Assembly: GCA_021014325.1 (NCBI GenBank)
Contig: CM037472.1
Span: forward strand, 32,450,234 to 32,514,233
Length of the DNA: 64,000 nucleotides
Direction: 5' to 3'
Source: Plazaster borealis
Taxonomy: Eukaryota; Echinodermata; Asteroidea; Forcipulatida; Labidiasteridae
The notes under the pieces were generated by a model. That model ran no database searches. It was not told where the DNA came from and saw only the letters and a list, made by a program, of their open reading frames with translations. Positions 1 through 10,129 of the stretch are shown in pieces. Each line of letters begins with the position of its first letter. Positions within the stretch are counted from its first letter, which is position 1. The position numbers and the translations under genes were made by a program.

Positions 1-532
1 TATTATAAACCAGCAAAAAGCAAGTTTAAAAGCAAGCAAGTTTATTGGTTTCGGTGGACGGGGACATATGGCCTGGGGACATTGGACAGGACAGAGGACA
101 CAATCGACAGCATAACGGACAGAATAACCTAACGAGAGAACCTATCCTGACAGTTTATCCTAGGGGACGGGACGTAAAAACAAAAAAAACAAAAAAAAAA
201 AAATAAACACATCACAGGCTTGATTCTTGGTTCTTGTAAAGGGCAAGGCAGTTTGTCATTGACAAAGGGCACCTCAATGAGGGAAATGCAATCTGTCTAC
301 TGGAACTGGGCACCAAGGCAATGGCCAGGGGGCTTCCTCTGTGAAGTGATAGACCTGTAACCAGATGCTTAGCTTTTTTTTCTTTCTTTAGGGTTTTTCT
401 TTGATTATTTATTAATCATAATTTCAGAAACAAATTGTACATCCCTATTCAGTTTTTTTTTTTTTGGGGGGGGGGAGGGGGTGGTACTTTAAATGAAGAT
501 GCCCCTTTTCAGACTGTTCAAACGTAAGTTAC
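1..532. other. L3HYPDH intron, with a fragment of the GGCCTGATACTTC repeat family
   Basis: No exon is visible. Bases ~215-350 resemble the interspersed family whose better copies are at 50,424-50,582 and 50,857-51,019 (words such as 'gggcaccaaggcaatgg'). A run of T then G (452-480) is low complexity. Confidence 0.5.
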
Positions 533-825
533 CTCAGCATTAGCGAAGATGCATATATTGGCAGTTGGTTTGTCACTCCATTCATCATCACCATCAGTGA
601 CAATCACTCCATAGATGAACGCAAGGTCATCATTTACTGGGTGGCTCAATGGAACCTGGGCCTTGACAGCATTCTTTACGGAGGTAGCGAGATCGATAAT
701 ATCACGGACACGACTTGTCCTGACGTCAAGACCAAATTCTTGTGCTGTAATGAAGGCATAGAAGGCGCCACCATATCCGATGTCGACTTTGACATCACTG
801 TGTCCTGGTACATTCACGTTAGCAC
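533..825 (-). CDS. L3HYPDH: L3HYPDH coding exon 2
   Basis: 293 nt, entered in phase 1 and left in phase 0 at GAG|gtaact. It encodes the strand-rich middle of the protein, starting near GANVNVPGHSDVKVDIGYGG. The next exon would lie left of base 1; bases 1-532 contain no coding exon I can see. Confidence 0.9.
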
Positions 826-2907
826 CTGCAACAGATAATCATGAAAATTACTAGTTGCGATAATCATAACCCTCAATTCTCCCGACTGTTGAAAACCATA
901 GGGTTAGTCTATGCCTAGATAAAGGACTGGCACGGAGTGGTCTATGGGCCATGACCATGACCTAGGACTCTTGCAGCCAGAAAACTAAAGACAAAAAGAT
1001 AGAAATTAGTAATTCTATAGTAGGGCAAAGAAATAAATAACAACCAACGCAATGTATATGAATGAAACCCCTATGTGGCTAGTCTTGGTTCCAAGACGCT
1101 CCAGTTGTTTAGTCACGAAAACCTAATCGCTATCTAAACCGCTATCACCCACGAACCAATCGTCACTAGAGGGCGCTATCATTTCTGTAACCGCTATCAC
1201 ACCACAAACCGCTATCACAGGAGCGTCTTGGGAGTTTTGCACGGTCGAGGTATGTGACCTAATAATTCTGGGAACAAAGGTTTGAAAGTGTATTTGTGTT
1301 CCCTGATGAATACCAAACAATTTTGACCTGGGCTGCCCCCTTAAAAATGTCAGGCATTTCCGAGAGGGGTCAACAAAGGTCAAACAGGGGTAAAAATTCA
1401 AATATATTCCAATCATGTCAATATGCATATCAAATTACTTGTCTAGTCATGAGGTTTCCAAAAATGTATAGTTTGTTATACCTCCGACCTTAAATGAAGG
1501 CGCTATGGTCTAAAACATTGAAAGGTTAACGCACTTTTGACTGGTGGTCAAATTCACCAACACAGTTAACATTGTCCGATTCTAATAATTTTAGTGTCTA
1601 ATAATATGTTTTCTGACATGGCAAATTCAATTTATAATTTTTTTAAAAGCATACATGATAGGAAAAATCTTCTGTATCCGGCCGCCACTTTTTCACTCAT
1701 TCTAAAGCAATATCTCATTTGAGTAAATATAAACAGATAAAGATACTTACTATTTTATTTCATAATGAATGAAAAAGTGGCGGCCGGATACGGAAATTTT
1801 TCCACTGAATGCTAACTATTGAGTAGCAACTGATACATTTCGTGTAGCATTTTGCTATGCTATAAAAGAGAAATTGTTCACTACATCACCAGCCGTCTTA
1901 ATTCAATCATATTTAAGATGTATCGTAAACTTGGGTGTGATCCCTGGCTTTATTATGGCAGTTACAGGTTGAATGGCTTCTGACTGCAACCCCGAACAAA
2001 GATATTGACAAAATAGGGAGACCGCCAACAGTAGGGCTACATTTGCATAACTCAGTTGGTAGAGCACCAGCATGTTAATCCGGAGGTGGCAGGTTCAAAT
2101 CCCGCTCTAGCATTAGATCCAGTAAGGTAAGCGCCCCAGTTACTGGGTCTTCTCTAACATTAATTCTAAATTATAGCAAATTTTTCTATAAACACAAATT
2201 ATTTAATTCAATCATAAATATTAAAAGAAAGGAATACATTTTTTTTCTTAAATGGGTATTAATATATATAGTGACAATGCATGGTGAAGCCTAGCCCAAC
2301 TTCTGTCCACGGCAAAACGACCCAAGGCGATAACACCATGGCAACACAATGGAAGTGGGGCTAGGTGAAACCATGAAACCATATGAAACTTACCAAGAGC
2401 AAATGCAAAGGCGGGTACACTGTGGAATCTGACACGTCCTGTTTTCTTTCCATCGTACTCGACGAATGCGTTCACCAGGCCACACGGGCACTGCATTGCT
2501 ACCGCAGTTTCTGGCACCTTAGGCTTCACGTAGCCTTTGTCCACGACAAAACGTCCCAAGGCGATAACACCGTGGCCACACATGGTACTGTAGCCTTCAT
2601 TGTGGGTAAACAAAGTCGCAATGTCTGCCCCGGCTAAGTCAGGCTCGACCAAAATCGAACCATACATGTCATAATGTCCGCGCGGTTCGAACATCAACAT
2701 CTTCCGTAAATGATCAAATTTTTCCCGTGCAAATCGTCGTTTGTCGAGTATAGTTTCACCCTCAAGTTTAGGATAACCAGAAACTACTATACGAAGTGGC
2801 TCACCACATGTGTGCATTTCGACCGTCTTCAGTTGAATGTCTCCGCCAGAAGACACTGTATGATGAGGAGACATCTGTGCCACGTTAACGCTGATGGTCG
2901 CCGCCAT
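533..2907 (-). CDS. L3HYPDH: trans-3-hydroxy-L-proline dehydratase, 5' two exons (partial gene)
   Basis: The enzyme dehydrates trans-3-hydroxy-L-proline to a pyrroline carboxylate; it belongs to the proline racemase superfamily and is probably cytosolic. Two exons are visible: 2394-2907 (171 codons plus 1 nt) and 533-825 (97 further codons). The junction phases agree and both splice sites fit consensus (donor CTTG|gtaagt, acceptor ttgcag|GTG). The translation has the family hallmark MCGHGVIALGR with Cys110 as the first catalytic residue, an early MHTCGEPLRIVVSG, and GYGGAFYAF in exon 2. The 269 visible residues compare with about 354 in the human protein. The C-terminal part, including the second catalytic position (Thr in dehydratases, Cys in racemases), lies left of the window. 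The dehydratase call is therefore from overall resemblance and not from that residue. The start ATG is the first in frame. Confidence 0.9.
1045..1275. repeat. Dispersed repeat with internal 12-bp inverted repeat (copy A)
   Basis: Lies in the L3HYPDH intron. ccaagacgctcc at 1091-1102 is inverted as ggagcgtcttgg at 1220-1231, and the DNA between repeats 'aaccgctatca' several times. A second copy lies at 5100-5310 and partial copies at about 2935-3090 and 14,075-14,130, so this is a small non-autonomous repeat family. Confidence 0.65.
1661..1802. mobile_element. MITE with ~40-bp terminal inverted repeats
   Basis: The left end contains gtatccggccgccacttttt and the right end its reverse complement, with an AT-rich core of about 60 bp. 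It has no coding capacity. It lies inside the L3HYPDH intron. Confidence 0.8.
2041..2112 (+). repeat. tRNA-derived SINE head (tRNA-like, not an intact tRNA)
   Basis: Box A-like taactcagttgg (2048-2059) and box B ggttcaaatcc (2092-2102) stand at tRNA spacing, with 'gttaa' where an Asn anticodon loop would be. The acceptor stem does not pair well, so I call it a tRNA-derived repeat. Confidence 0.55.
2248..2345 (-). pseudogene. Partial duplicate of L3HYPDH exon 1 within intron 1
   Basis: About 45 bp (2305-2350) match the exon 1 stretch at about 2535-2585 with few changes, on the same strand. It would read CCHGVIALGRFAVD against the exon's MCGHGVIALGRFVVD. It lies just beyond the true donor (2393) and has no splice sites of its own that I can see. 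Confidence 0.75.
2394..2907 (-). CDS. L3HYPDH: L3HYPDH coding exon 1
   Basis: First coding exon, 514 nt, start codon at 2907-2905, ending in phase 1 at a strong donor. It carries the N-terminal racemase-fold half with the catalytic Cys110 motif. Part of this exon is echoed in the intron just 3' of it (2248-2345), and its first bases are echoed again at about 13.65 kb. Confidence 0.92.
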
Positions 2908-2934
2908 GTTCGCGCAAGGACAGTGGTTGTTGAC

Positions 2935-3100
2935 TTAGTCTTGGCTTCTAGTCTTGGTATCAAGACGGTCCAGTTGTGTTGTCACGAAAACCTAATCGCT
3001 ATCTAAACCGCTATTACACCCACGAACCACTCGCCACTAGATCTATAGAGGGCGCTATCATTCCTGTAACTGCTATCAAATCACGAACCGCTAGCTAGGC
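2935..3100. repeat. Dispersed 'accgctatca' repeat, partial copy in the L3HYPDH upstream region
   Basis: Shares 'agtcttggt..caagacg.tccag', 'gtcacgaaaacctaatcgctatctaaaccgctat' (in part) and 'gagggcgctatcatt' with copies A and B. It sits within 30-200 bp upstream of the L3HYPDH start codon, so part of the promoter or 5' UTR may derive from it. Confidence 0.6.
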
Positions 3101-5090
3101 TCATAACTTTGCAGAATCGCTCCAGCCTCGCTACCATGGGCAGCGCGCCGTATCGATACCTCTCACCACTAAACCCCTGGGAGGGAAACACTGAAAATCA
3201 ACGCTGATTGGCTCTTAGTCGGGCTCTTAGTACGCGCGTACACATAAGTTCAAATAAATCATGTTTTTACATGGTCTCCCTAAACTGCATACAGTTAGAC
3301 GTATCACAAGATCGAAAAAGAATGGGAGGGGCCAGTTGCTCTATGACTTGATGCGTATTGACAGCGCGCTCTGCGTAGTCTCTAAAACAGAATGGATCAA
3401 CCACAGGACTAATTAAAATAGCCAAATATATGGGCTACTTTCGTTTCACACTTCCAGGGTGTATAATCGAGCAAGGCATTCTGGGAGAGAAAACAAAATG
3501 GCGCGGCGAGATCGTACACCATGGGATCGAGGTTGGAATCGCTCGGACTTTTCCGAGCGATTTCCCGGCATGCCTAGTTGATAAATTATGCCTCCGCTTG
3601 TTGTCAGGCAGACTTTCAGTATGGTATCTGGACGTCTTGTGATTTTATTGCAGGTGTACACACATGTGCATGTTCATTGTACAATCATACACTGACAGGG
3701 GTTAAAAGACTGGGGGTAGTTTCCTCAAAGGGGCATGTACACTCGCCTTTTTAAGAAAGAAGTGCACAAACTTTTCCCTTTGATCTACGAGAGATTTGAT
3801 TTGTGCGGATTTCACTCCCTCTCCCTGGGGAACCCTCCTCCATCCCACCCCATCATCTATACCATCCCCACCCACCCAGGGGCAGATCAAGAGGGGGCAA
3901 AAGGGAGGCACATGGCCTCGGAATTAGTCATTTCTTATTTTACATGGTTGATTTTCCACAAGGGGGAATGTCCCCCTTAGATCTTCCAACTGGAAAACTT
4001 GGCTTTAGGCTTGCCACTGAATAATGTAGACACGAACATTTAAATACAAGAGAAAAGGGACAATAGTATTGCAGTTTTTCAATTGATAAATTTTATTTTG
4101 CAAACACAAGGCACATACAAGTAATGTTTTTACACTGTACGCTATAAATAAAACAGCCTAACTGTCTGCAGGGAATGATTTTGAGGCAAAACTTGTGCCA
4201 TTCAAACATAAAACAACTTTACTAGCAAATACATTTTTTCCTATTCTGATTAGCACTTTGCTTTACCAGTTGAAACCATTCCCTGCTCAGACAAAATAGG
4301 TCACTACAATGTAGGTGGGAAAACAATTACCATTATGTACATATTATGTAGATTAGGATGTGTGGGTGCAGGGGTGAGGTTGTGGAGAGGGGAATTTATA
4401 GGTGCAGAAAGGAGTCAATACATGGGCTGGTAAACTTCCAAATTTGGCTCAAGTGGTGTGGGGGTGGGTATATGCCAATTGTTACTTCAAACCAATCCCC
4501 AAACAAAAGACCAGATGGGGTGCACCAAACATGTCCCCATACCTTTTAAAATAAAACGTCTTTACTTTTTTTTAAACCAAATTTTACCGAGGGACATACA
4601 GACTCACTTCCTATCTGCACGTATCGAACTTTCCCACAAGCTTATAAGGGCAACCTGAATAGTAATCAGTCCTCAAAAAGTAGTTCTGTTGTTTTGTTGT
4701 TAAGAGGTATTTCTGTGGGGAAAATGGCACTTTGTGACAAATCAAGGAAGTCAAATCTTTGGGAATTACTCTGGCTACACAACAACAAGTGTAAAAGTAA
4801 AGTTGCATACCATTTATATATATCCTTTCTCTGTGTCCAAGAACTATCAAAACATCACAAATTTACATATTTGTTTAAATACATTCTTTCTTCAGAATTT
4901 ACATTTCTTTCAGTGCATCATACTAAAAATAAAATGATACATTCCATGAGTACATGTACCTCTCCACCTTACATGTCAATTGAAAACACTATAGCCAAAG
5001 ACTTCAACCCCAAATTTTTGAAGGAATAATTTGTCTTTGCCTAGCCGAAAAAAAAATTATGTTGAATCTACCAACAAATCTAGCTGGCTT
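3101..5090. other. Intergenic DNA; no gene recognised
   Basis: Open frames here are short and resemble nothing I know. 4,050-5,030 is AT-rich and reads like UTR or old non-coding DNA. There is a TTTATT (a minus-strand AATAAA) near 4,090, but I find no coding exon to go with it. Confidence 0.45.
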
Positions 5091-5099
5091 CATAAAATC

Positions 5100-5310
5100 C
5101 CTGCGCAATGCATATGAATGACACCCCTCTGTGGCTAGTCTTGGTTACAAGACGCTCCAGTCGTTTAGTCACGAAAACCTAAACCGCTATCACCCACGAA
5201 CCAATCGTCACTAGAGAGCGCTATCATTTCTGTAACCGCTATCACACCACATACCGCTATACAGGAGCGTCTTGGGAGTTTTGCACGGTCGAGGTATGTG
5301 TGACCTATGC
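5100..5310. repeat. Dispersed repeat with internal inverted repeat (copy B)
   Basis: Closely matches 1045-1275 over its whole length, including the pair aagacgctcc (about 5149-5158) and ggagcgtcttgg (5264-5275). Confidence 0.7.
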
Positions 5311-5884
5311 ATATTCAACATGCGGTCAAGTAAATAATTCTGCAAGCGCACTAATGGAAAAATCTCGTCGCAAGATTGAGAACAATCTAAAGAGCCAAGG
5401 GATTTGCCAGTGCCGAAGATAATGCTATTTCATCAGTACTTGAATGCAACTTCGAAGAATTGGCACAAATGTTTCAAATACGGGGGGGGGGAGGGCTGGC
5501 TAAAAATACCACCCCCTTTTTTCAACAACACCACCACTACACTACACACACAAACAACCAAATTATAACAAATATAACAACTAAGCTTGTAAGCTTGTCT
5601 AGTTAAGAATTGTGTTGTATTTGTAAGCTTGTTGTGTAGTGCAGGGCTTGTCAAAATCACTGTGCAAAAGATAATGCAATTTCATTGGCACTGTAAAGGT
5701 AATGGATTCTAAGATGAAGAATAAATTCATGTTGGTACTGTTCAATAGGGAGAAATATAGGTATGTATGATTTTAAAAGGGCTAGATTTTTTCAAGAAAT
5801 AAAATAAAAGGGCTAGATTTGGAGGGAGGAAATAAAAAATGTTTTTAATAGGGTGGTGGTGTGTGTGTGTGGATGTATGTGCGA

Positions 5885-6060
5885 ATTTTAAAATAAAAAG
5901 GGAGGAAAGAAGAGCCTGAACGCTAGCTCTTTTGAAGACGACACCTCAGGGTAATGTGTGAAGAGCCTATGGACGGTAGCTCTTTTGAAGACGACACCTC
6001 AGGGTAATATGTGAAGAGCCTATGCATGGTAGCTCTTTTGAAGAAGACGATACCTCGGGA
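5885..6060 (+). repeat. Minisatellite of ~60 bp, three units
   Basis: Units contain 'gtagctcttttgaagacgac' and 'cacctcagggtaatgtgtga'. Each unit can be read as a short peptide (..MDGSSFEDDTSG) ended by a TAA. The second duplication unit (7805-7915) has only two. Confidence 0.7.
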
Positions 6061-6078
6061 CACTAAGAAGTTACTGCC

Positions 6079-6264
6079 ATGGATTCCGAGATTATGATTA
6101 ATTTCAACAACAATTATCGTTGGAACTCACAGAGACAGTGTTCAAATAAGCAGTCAGCGGAACATCAGTCAATAACCGATACATCAGATATTGATGAGAA
6201 GATGTTAGGAGCCTTAGCTAAGATAGACTGCACATGTTTTGACGTGTCATATTCCTTCAAATGA
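6079..6264 (+). pseudogene. Short open frame, unknown protein (duplicated)
   Basis: 61 codons starting MDSEIMINFNNNYRWNSQRQ. A near-identical copy at 7932-8063 ends early at a TAG after EKML because of small changes. I recognise no domain. It may be a piece of a decayed mobile or viral gene; function unknown. Confidence 0.35.
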
Positions 6265-6476
6265 AAGAGAAAGCATTGTGGCGTACAGAAGATTGTGAAC
6301 CAGTAATGGGCCATAAAGCAGATGCGCGTAAAAGGTCAAATAAATGTTTTAAAAATAATGTGTACAAAGGTCAAAGATAATGAGTAGAAAAAGGTAAAAA
6401 GGGAGGGTTAATCGGTTTCAGAAGGCTGTTCGCCCACCATCGAGCACACCGATATTGTCGTTGAACTGAATACTAG

Positions 6477-6671
6477 TTGTTTCGAAAAAAGGCACCAACA
6501 AGCCCAGAAAGAATCGACATGGCTAACGCACCGGCAAAGAAAACGAGAAAGGAGAAGATTATGGACGATATCAACCATAGACTTCAAAATGAAAAGAATA
6601 AATTCACACAAATATTTTTTAATGGAGCGTTTGTTGCTTTAACACACCTTCTCGAGTATCAGATGCAATAA
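6477..6671 (+). pseudogene. Short open frame, unknown, lysine-rich
   Basis: 64 codons; an internal ATG at 6519 begins MANAPAKKTRKEKIMDD. The protein would be basic with a possible short helix. It is followed closely by two other interrupted open stretches on the same strand (6849-7100). Family unknown. Confidence 0.35.
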
Positions 6672-6848
6672 ACTATTGCACCGCTATAAAAGACAGTGTA
6701 GGGACTACAGACAAAGAGTGGGTTAATATAGGGACTCATTTCCCCTATATCCATTTAGATACAAATTAATAATAAAACCGGCACGGCTCAACGGACAAAT
6801 GCAAGGCCACTGCTTGACACAGTAATTATAATCAGCGGAGGTCAACAC

Positions 6849-7100
6849 ATGTTAGAAATACCAGAAACCGATCGTCTTGATATTTTTTTTCTAATTCACG
6901 CAATGCAGAATGTTTTCCCGAAAGGAATTAAAAGTCCACACGCTATGGGATTTGCACTCACAGGATTGGATAACGATGAAAGAACAAAACAAAACAAAGA
7001 TTTTTAAATAGACTTTTTCATGAAAACAGATGTGGATGTTAAAGATTACGTGATTTATTTCACCGGCGATTTACCGACTTATCAAAAAGGAAATTGACTG
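6849..7100 (+). pseudogene. Interrupted coding-like stretch; inverted partner at 9290-9400
   Basis: An open stretch from 6849 (MLEIPETDRL..) ends at TAA near 7006, and a second follows in another frame (..TDVDVKDYVIYFTGDLP..) up to about 7098. The first ~110 bases recur inverted at about 9290-9400 with substitutions, which suggests a real ancestral sequence. No family recognised. Confidence 0.4.
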
Positions 7101-7120
7101 GAAGGCCAGAATAAATAATT

Positions 7121-7312
7121 TTGGATCGAGCAGCCTGTTTTGGGAACAGGTAAGAAAGCTCTAAAACAAAACCATTGTGCCAAAGATAATGGTATTTCTT
7201 CAGTGCTTATGATGTGAGGGCATTTATTGAAAACAAACGCGTTGGCCTGTATTTTGGATCGAGCAGCCTGTTTTGGGAACAGGTAAGAAAGCTCTAAAAC
7301 AAAACCATTGTG
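7121..7312 (+). repeat. Direct repeat of ~62 bp, two copies
   Basis: 'ttttggatcgagcagcctgt' through 'aaaccattgtgc' appears at about 7121-7180 and again at about 7252-7312, directly before duplication unit 2. Confidence 0.75.
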
Positions 7313-7314
7313 CA

Positions 7315-8257
7315 GAAGATAATGCTATTTCATCAGTACTTGAATGCAACTTCGAAGAATTGGCACAAATGTTTCAAATACGGGGGGGGGGCTAAAAAAT
7401 ACCACCCCTTTTTTTCAACAATACCATGGCACCACTACACTACACACACAAACAACCAAATTATAACAAATATAACAACTAGGCTTGAAGCTTGTCTAGT
7501 TAAGGATTTTGTTGTATTTGTAAGCTTGTTGTGTAGTGCAGGGCTTGTCAAAATCACTGTGCAAAAGATAATGCAATTTCATTGGCACTGTAAAGGTAAT
7601 GGATTCTAAGGTGAAGAATAAATTCATGTTGGTACTGTTCAATAGGGAGAAATATAGGTATGTATGATTTTCAAAGGGCTAGATTTGTTCAAGAAATAAA
7701 ATAAAAGGGCTAGATTTGGAGAGAGGAAATAAAAAATGTTTTCAATAGGGTGGTGGTGGTGTGTGTGTGGATGTATGTGCGAATTTTAAAATAAAAAGGG
7801 ATGAAAGAAGAGCCTATGAACGCTAGCTCTTTTTGAAGACGACACCTCAGGGTAATGTGTGAAGAGCCTATGGTATGGATGGTAGCTCTTTTGAAGAAGA
7901 CGATACCTCGGGACACTACGAAGTTACTGCCATGGATTCCGAGATTATGATTAATTTCAACAACAATTATCGTTGGAACTCACAGAGACAGTGTTCAAAT
8001 AGGCAGTCAGCGGAACATCAGTCAATAACCGATACATTAGATATTGATGAGAAGATGTTATAGGAGCCTCAGCTAAGATAGACTGCACATGTTATGACGT
8101 GTCATATTCCTTCAAATGAAAGAGAAAGCATTGTGGCGTACAGAAGATTGTGAAACAGTAATGGGTCATAAAGCAGATGCGCGTAAAAGGTCAAATAAAT
8201 GTTTAAAAAATAATGTGTACAAAGGTCAAAGATAATGAGTAGAAAAAGGTAAATAGG
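7315..8257 (+). repeat. Large direct duplication, unit 2
   Basis: Second copy of 5415-6403, closely similar, with one minisatellite unit fewer and a TAG shortening the MDSEIMINF frame. The similarity implies a fairly recent duplication. Confidence 0.85.
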
Positions 8258-8472
8258 GAAATTCCAAAACAAAGTGATGTATAGCAATTCAATTGGGTGG
8301 TAAACAGGGAAATTCCAAAACAAAGGGGTGTAGGCTATAGCAATTCAATTGGGTGGTAAAAAGGGAAATTTCAAAACAAAAAATGATGTAAAGCAATTCA
8401 ATTCGGTGGTAAAAAGGGAAATTCCAAAACAAAGGGGTGTATAGCAATTCAATTCGGTGGCAATTCGGTGGT
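8254..8472 (+). repeat. Tandem repeat, ~55-60-bp unit, about four copies
   Basis: Each unit holds 'gggaaattccaaaacaaa' and 'tagcaattcaattgggtggt' with small changes. It starts exactly where the duplicated block ends. Confidence 0.85.
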
Positions 8473-8504
8473 GTATATAAAATACATATGGTAAGTACAG
8501 TTGT

Positions 8505-8562
8505 GTGTGTGTGTAAATAAATACATACATGTACAACAATACATACATACATACATACATTC
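8505..8562 (+). repeat. Microsatellites (TG)n and (ATAC)n
   Basis: A run of gtgtgtgtgtg near 8505 is followed by repeated 'catacata' to about 8560. Confidence 0.8.
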
Positions 8563-8698
8563 TGAGTGACTCAATGACATACATACTATACACTGTGCAC
8601 AGTTAACCAATGAGAGGTCACCAAATAAACTTGTTTGTTTTACATGAAATTATTTGTTTAATTTAAATTTAATTAACTTATTAAGGTCTTTCTAAGTT

Positions 8699-8902
8699 CT
8701 ATAGACGATGTGACCTCTGACGTCATTCGAAAATCATAACATGATGCGCGCGCATGTCGCCGGGCAAAACCTTTGTGTACTGACAGCCAGCTATAAAGGA
8801 CACGCAACGTTACCATGGGTACGCGTCTTCTTGCCCGGCGGAAACATGACTTTTGTCAACAGAGGGCGGTTTGAATGTAAACAGGGGTCACATCGTCTAT
8901 AG
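8699..8902. mobile_element. MITE with 21-bp terminal inverted repeats
   Basis: The ends read ctatagacgatgtgacc..ctg and its inverse. Inside, 'tcgccgggcaa' is inverted as 'ttgcccggcgg', so much of the element can fold back. It has no coding capacity. Confidence 0.8.
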
Positions 8903-9226
8903 ACTTGGTATAATAATGAAGGTCTTCACATGACGCCCGCCCTCTGTTGTTTTGCTAAATCCATCTTACCCGTATCATAATGGAATGGTCGGAACACGGT
9001 TTTAGCGCATCTGTATAATTAATTGTGGTGGCGTGTGTTTCTCTGCTGCTCGGAGATCTACTACTTCTTCAGTGGCTGGGTCATGAGGTCAGTGGCGTGG
9101 AAAGGGTGAACTTTATCGGATGGGTCATCATGGAGCCGGGGAGTGCTAGTGCTACTTCATCGGTGGTTGACTGTTGTTGTTGCTGCTGCTGCTGCTAGCT
9201 GATGATGATCTGTTGTAATCGGCCAC

Positions 9227-9460
9227 GCGGTGTAACTGAAATGTTCGGCCTTCATGGTAACATCTACACTGTCCAATCCTGTGATTGCACATCCCAGCAT
9301 AGCGTGTGGACTTTTAATTCCATTCGAAGAAAATTCTGCATTGCGTAAATGAGGAAAAAAAAGTTATTCAGACGATCGGTTTCTGGTATTTCTAACAAAA
9401 TACTGTTGACCACACGGTGTAACTGAAATGTTCGGCCTTCTTGGTAACATCTACACCGTC
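9227..9460. repeat. Direct ~48-bp repeat flanking an inverted copy of 6849-6960
   Basis: 'cggtgtaactgaaatgttcg' with its following bases occurs at about 9228-9276 and 9412-9461. Between them lies the reverse complement of the coding-like stretch at 6849-6960 (shared words include ccagaaaccgatcgtct). Confidence 0.7.
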
Positions 9461-9514
9461 GCCGCGGAAATTGGGAACAGGTGTTGTTATAATGGTAGTT
9501 TTATCAATGTGTCC

Positions 9515-9735
9515 GCGGTGTAGCTTTGACGGTACTCTATCAGCAATGGTGGTTTTATCATGTCCATTTGATGCTTCTTTTACCCAAGTCCGCGGTGTAG
9601 CTTTGACGGTACTCTAGCAGCAATGGTGGTTTTATCATGTCCATTTGATGCTTCTTTTACCCAAGTCGTGGTTTCATCATGTCCATTTGATGCTTCTTTT
9701 GCCCAAGTCCACGGTGTAGCTTTGATGGTGGTGTA
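9515..9735 (+). repeat. Tandem repeat, ~75-85-bp unit, about three copies
   Basis: The unit contains 'gcggtgtagctttgacggta' and 'atcatgtccatttgatgctt'. The third copy has a deletion. No coding sense is apparent. Confidence 0.8.
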
Positions 9736-9829
9736 GGGCAAGGTTTCTGCTCCTTGCTCATGGGTGTACTAACAGCGGTTTCATTATGTGCCGTTACCCA
9801 AGTAGCTTCATCTCTACGGTGCCGTCGGA

Positions 9830-10125
9830 GTAGGCCTGCTCCTAGCATGGAGGTCTACCTCCATGCTCCTAGTTACTGCAGACAGGGGTACGTGTGCATG
9901 AGCTTCGGCGTACGGCTCTGTACTGAATTGAACCAAAACGGTCAAAAGTATACAAGAAATGGACTGAACGACGTCATAGCAATAGTGGTACAGTGTAGTA
10001 CAGTAGTAGTAAAACTACACTGTATGTCACGGTGCCGAGAACTAATACTGTGCACTTGATGTTTCTCACACATCGAAATGATGTATGTAGTCCTGTGGAG
10101 TTAGGAGTTCTCGGCACCGTTTCTA
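9830..10125. repeat. Three local inverted repeats (hairpins)
   Basis: 'aggagcatggaggt'-type palindrome around 9838-9873; 'tacagtgtagt..actacactgta' at about 9990-10023; acggtgccgagaact at 10,030 with its inverse near 10,107-10,121. They may be remains of MITEs. Confidence 0.5.
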
Positions 10126-10129
10126 AGCA

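Larger units (their letters stand above)
5415..6403 (+). repeat. Large direct duplication, unit 1
   Basis: From 'gaagataatgctatttcatc' to 'gagtagaaaaaggtaaa' this block matches 7315-8257 with small indels. It includes a poly-G tract, a TG microsatellite, the 'agctcttttgaaga' minisatellite and a short open frame starting MDSEIMINF. The two units are about 0.9 kb apart. Confidence 0.85.

Noticed and set aside
2041..2112. Functional tRNA-Asn
   Set aside because: Boxes A and B are present but the acceptor and anticodon stems do not pair well; better explained as a SINE head.
5415..8257. LTR retrotransposon
   Set aside because: The two long copies lack TG..CA ends, a primer binding site and any gag-pol similarity between them.
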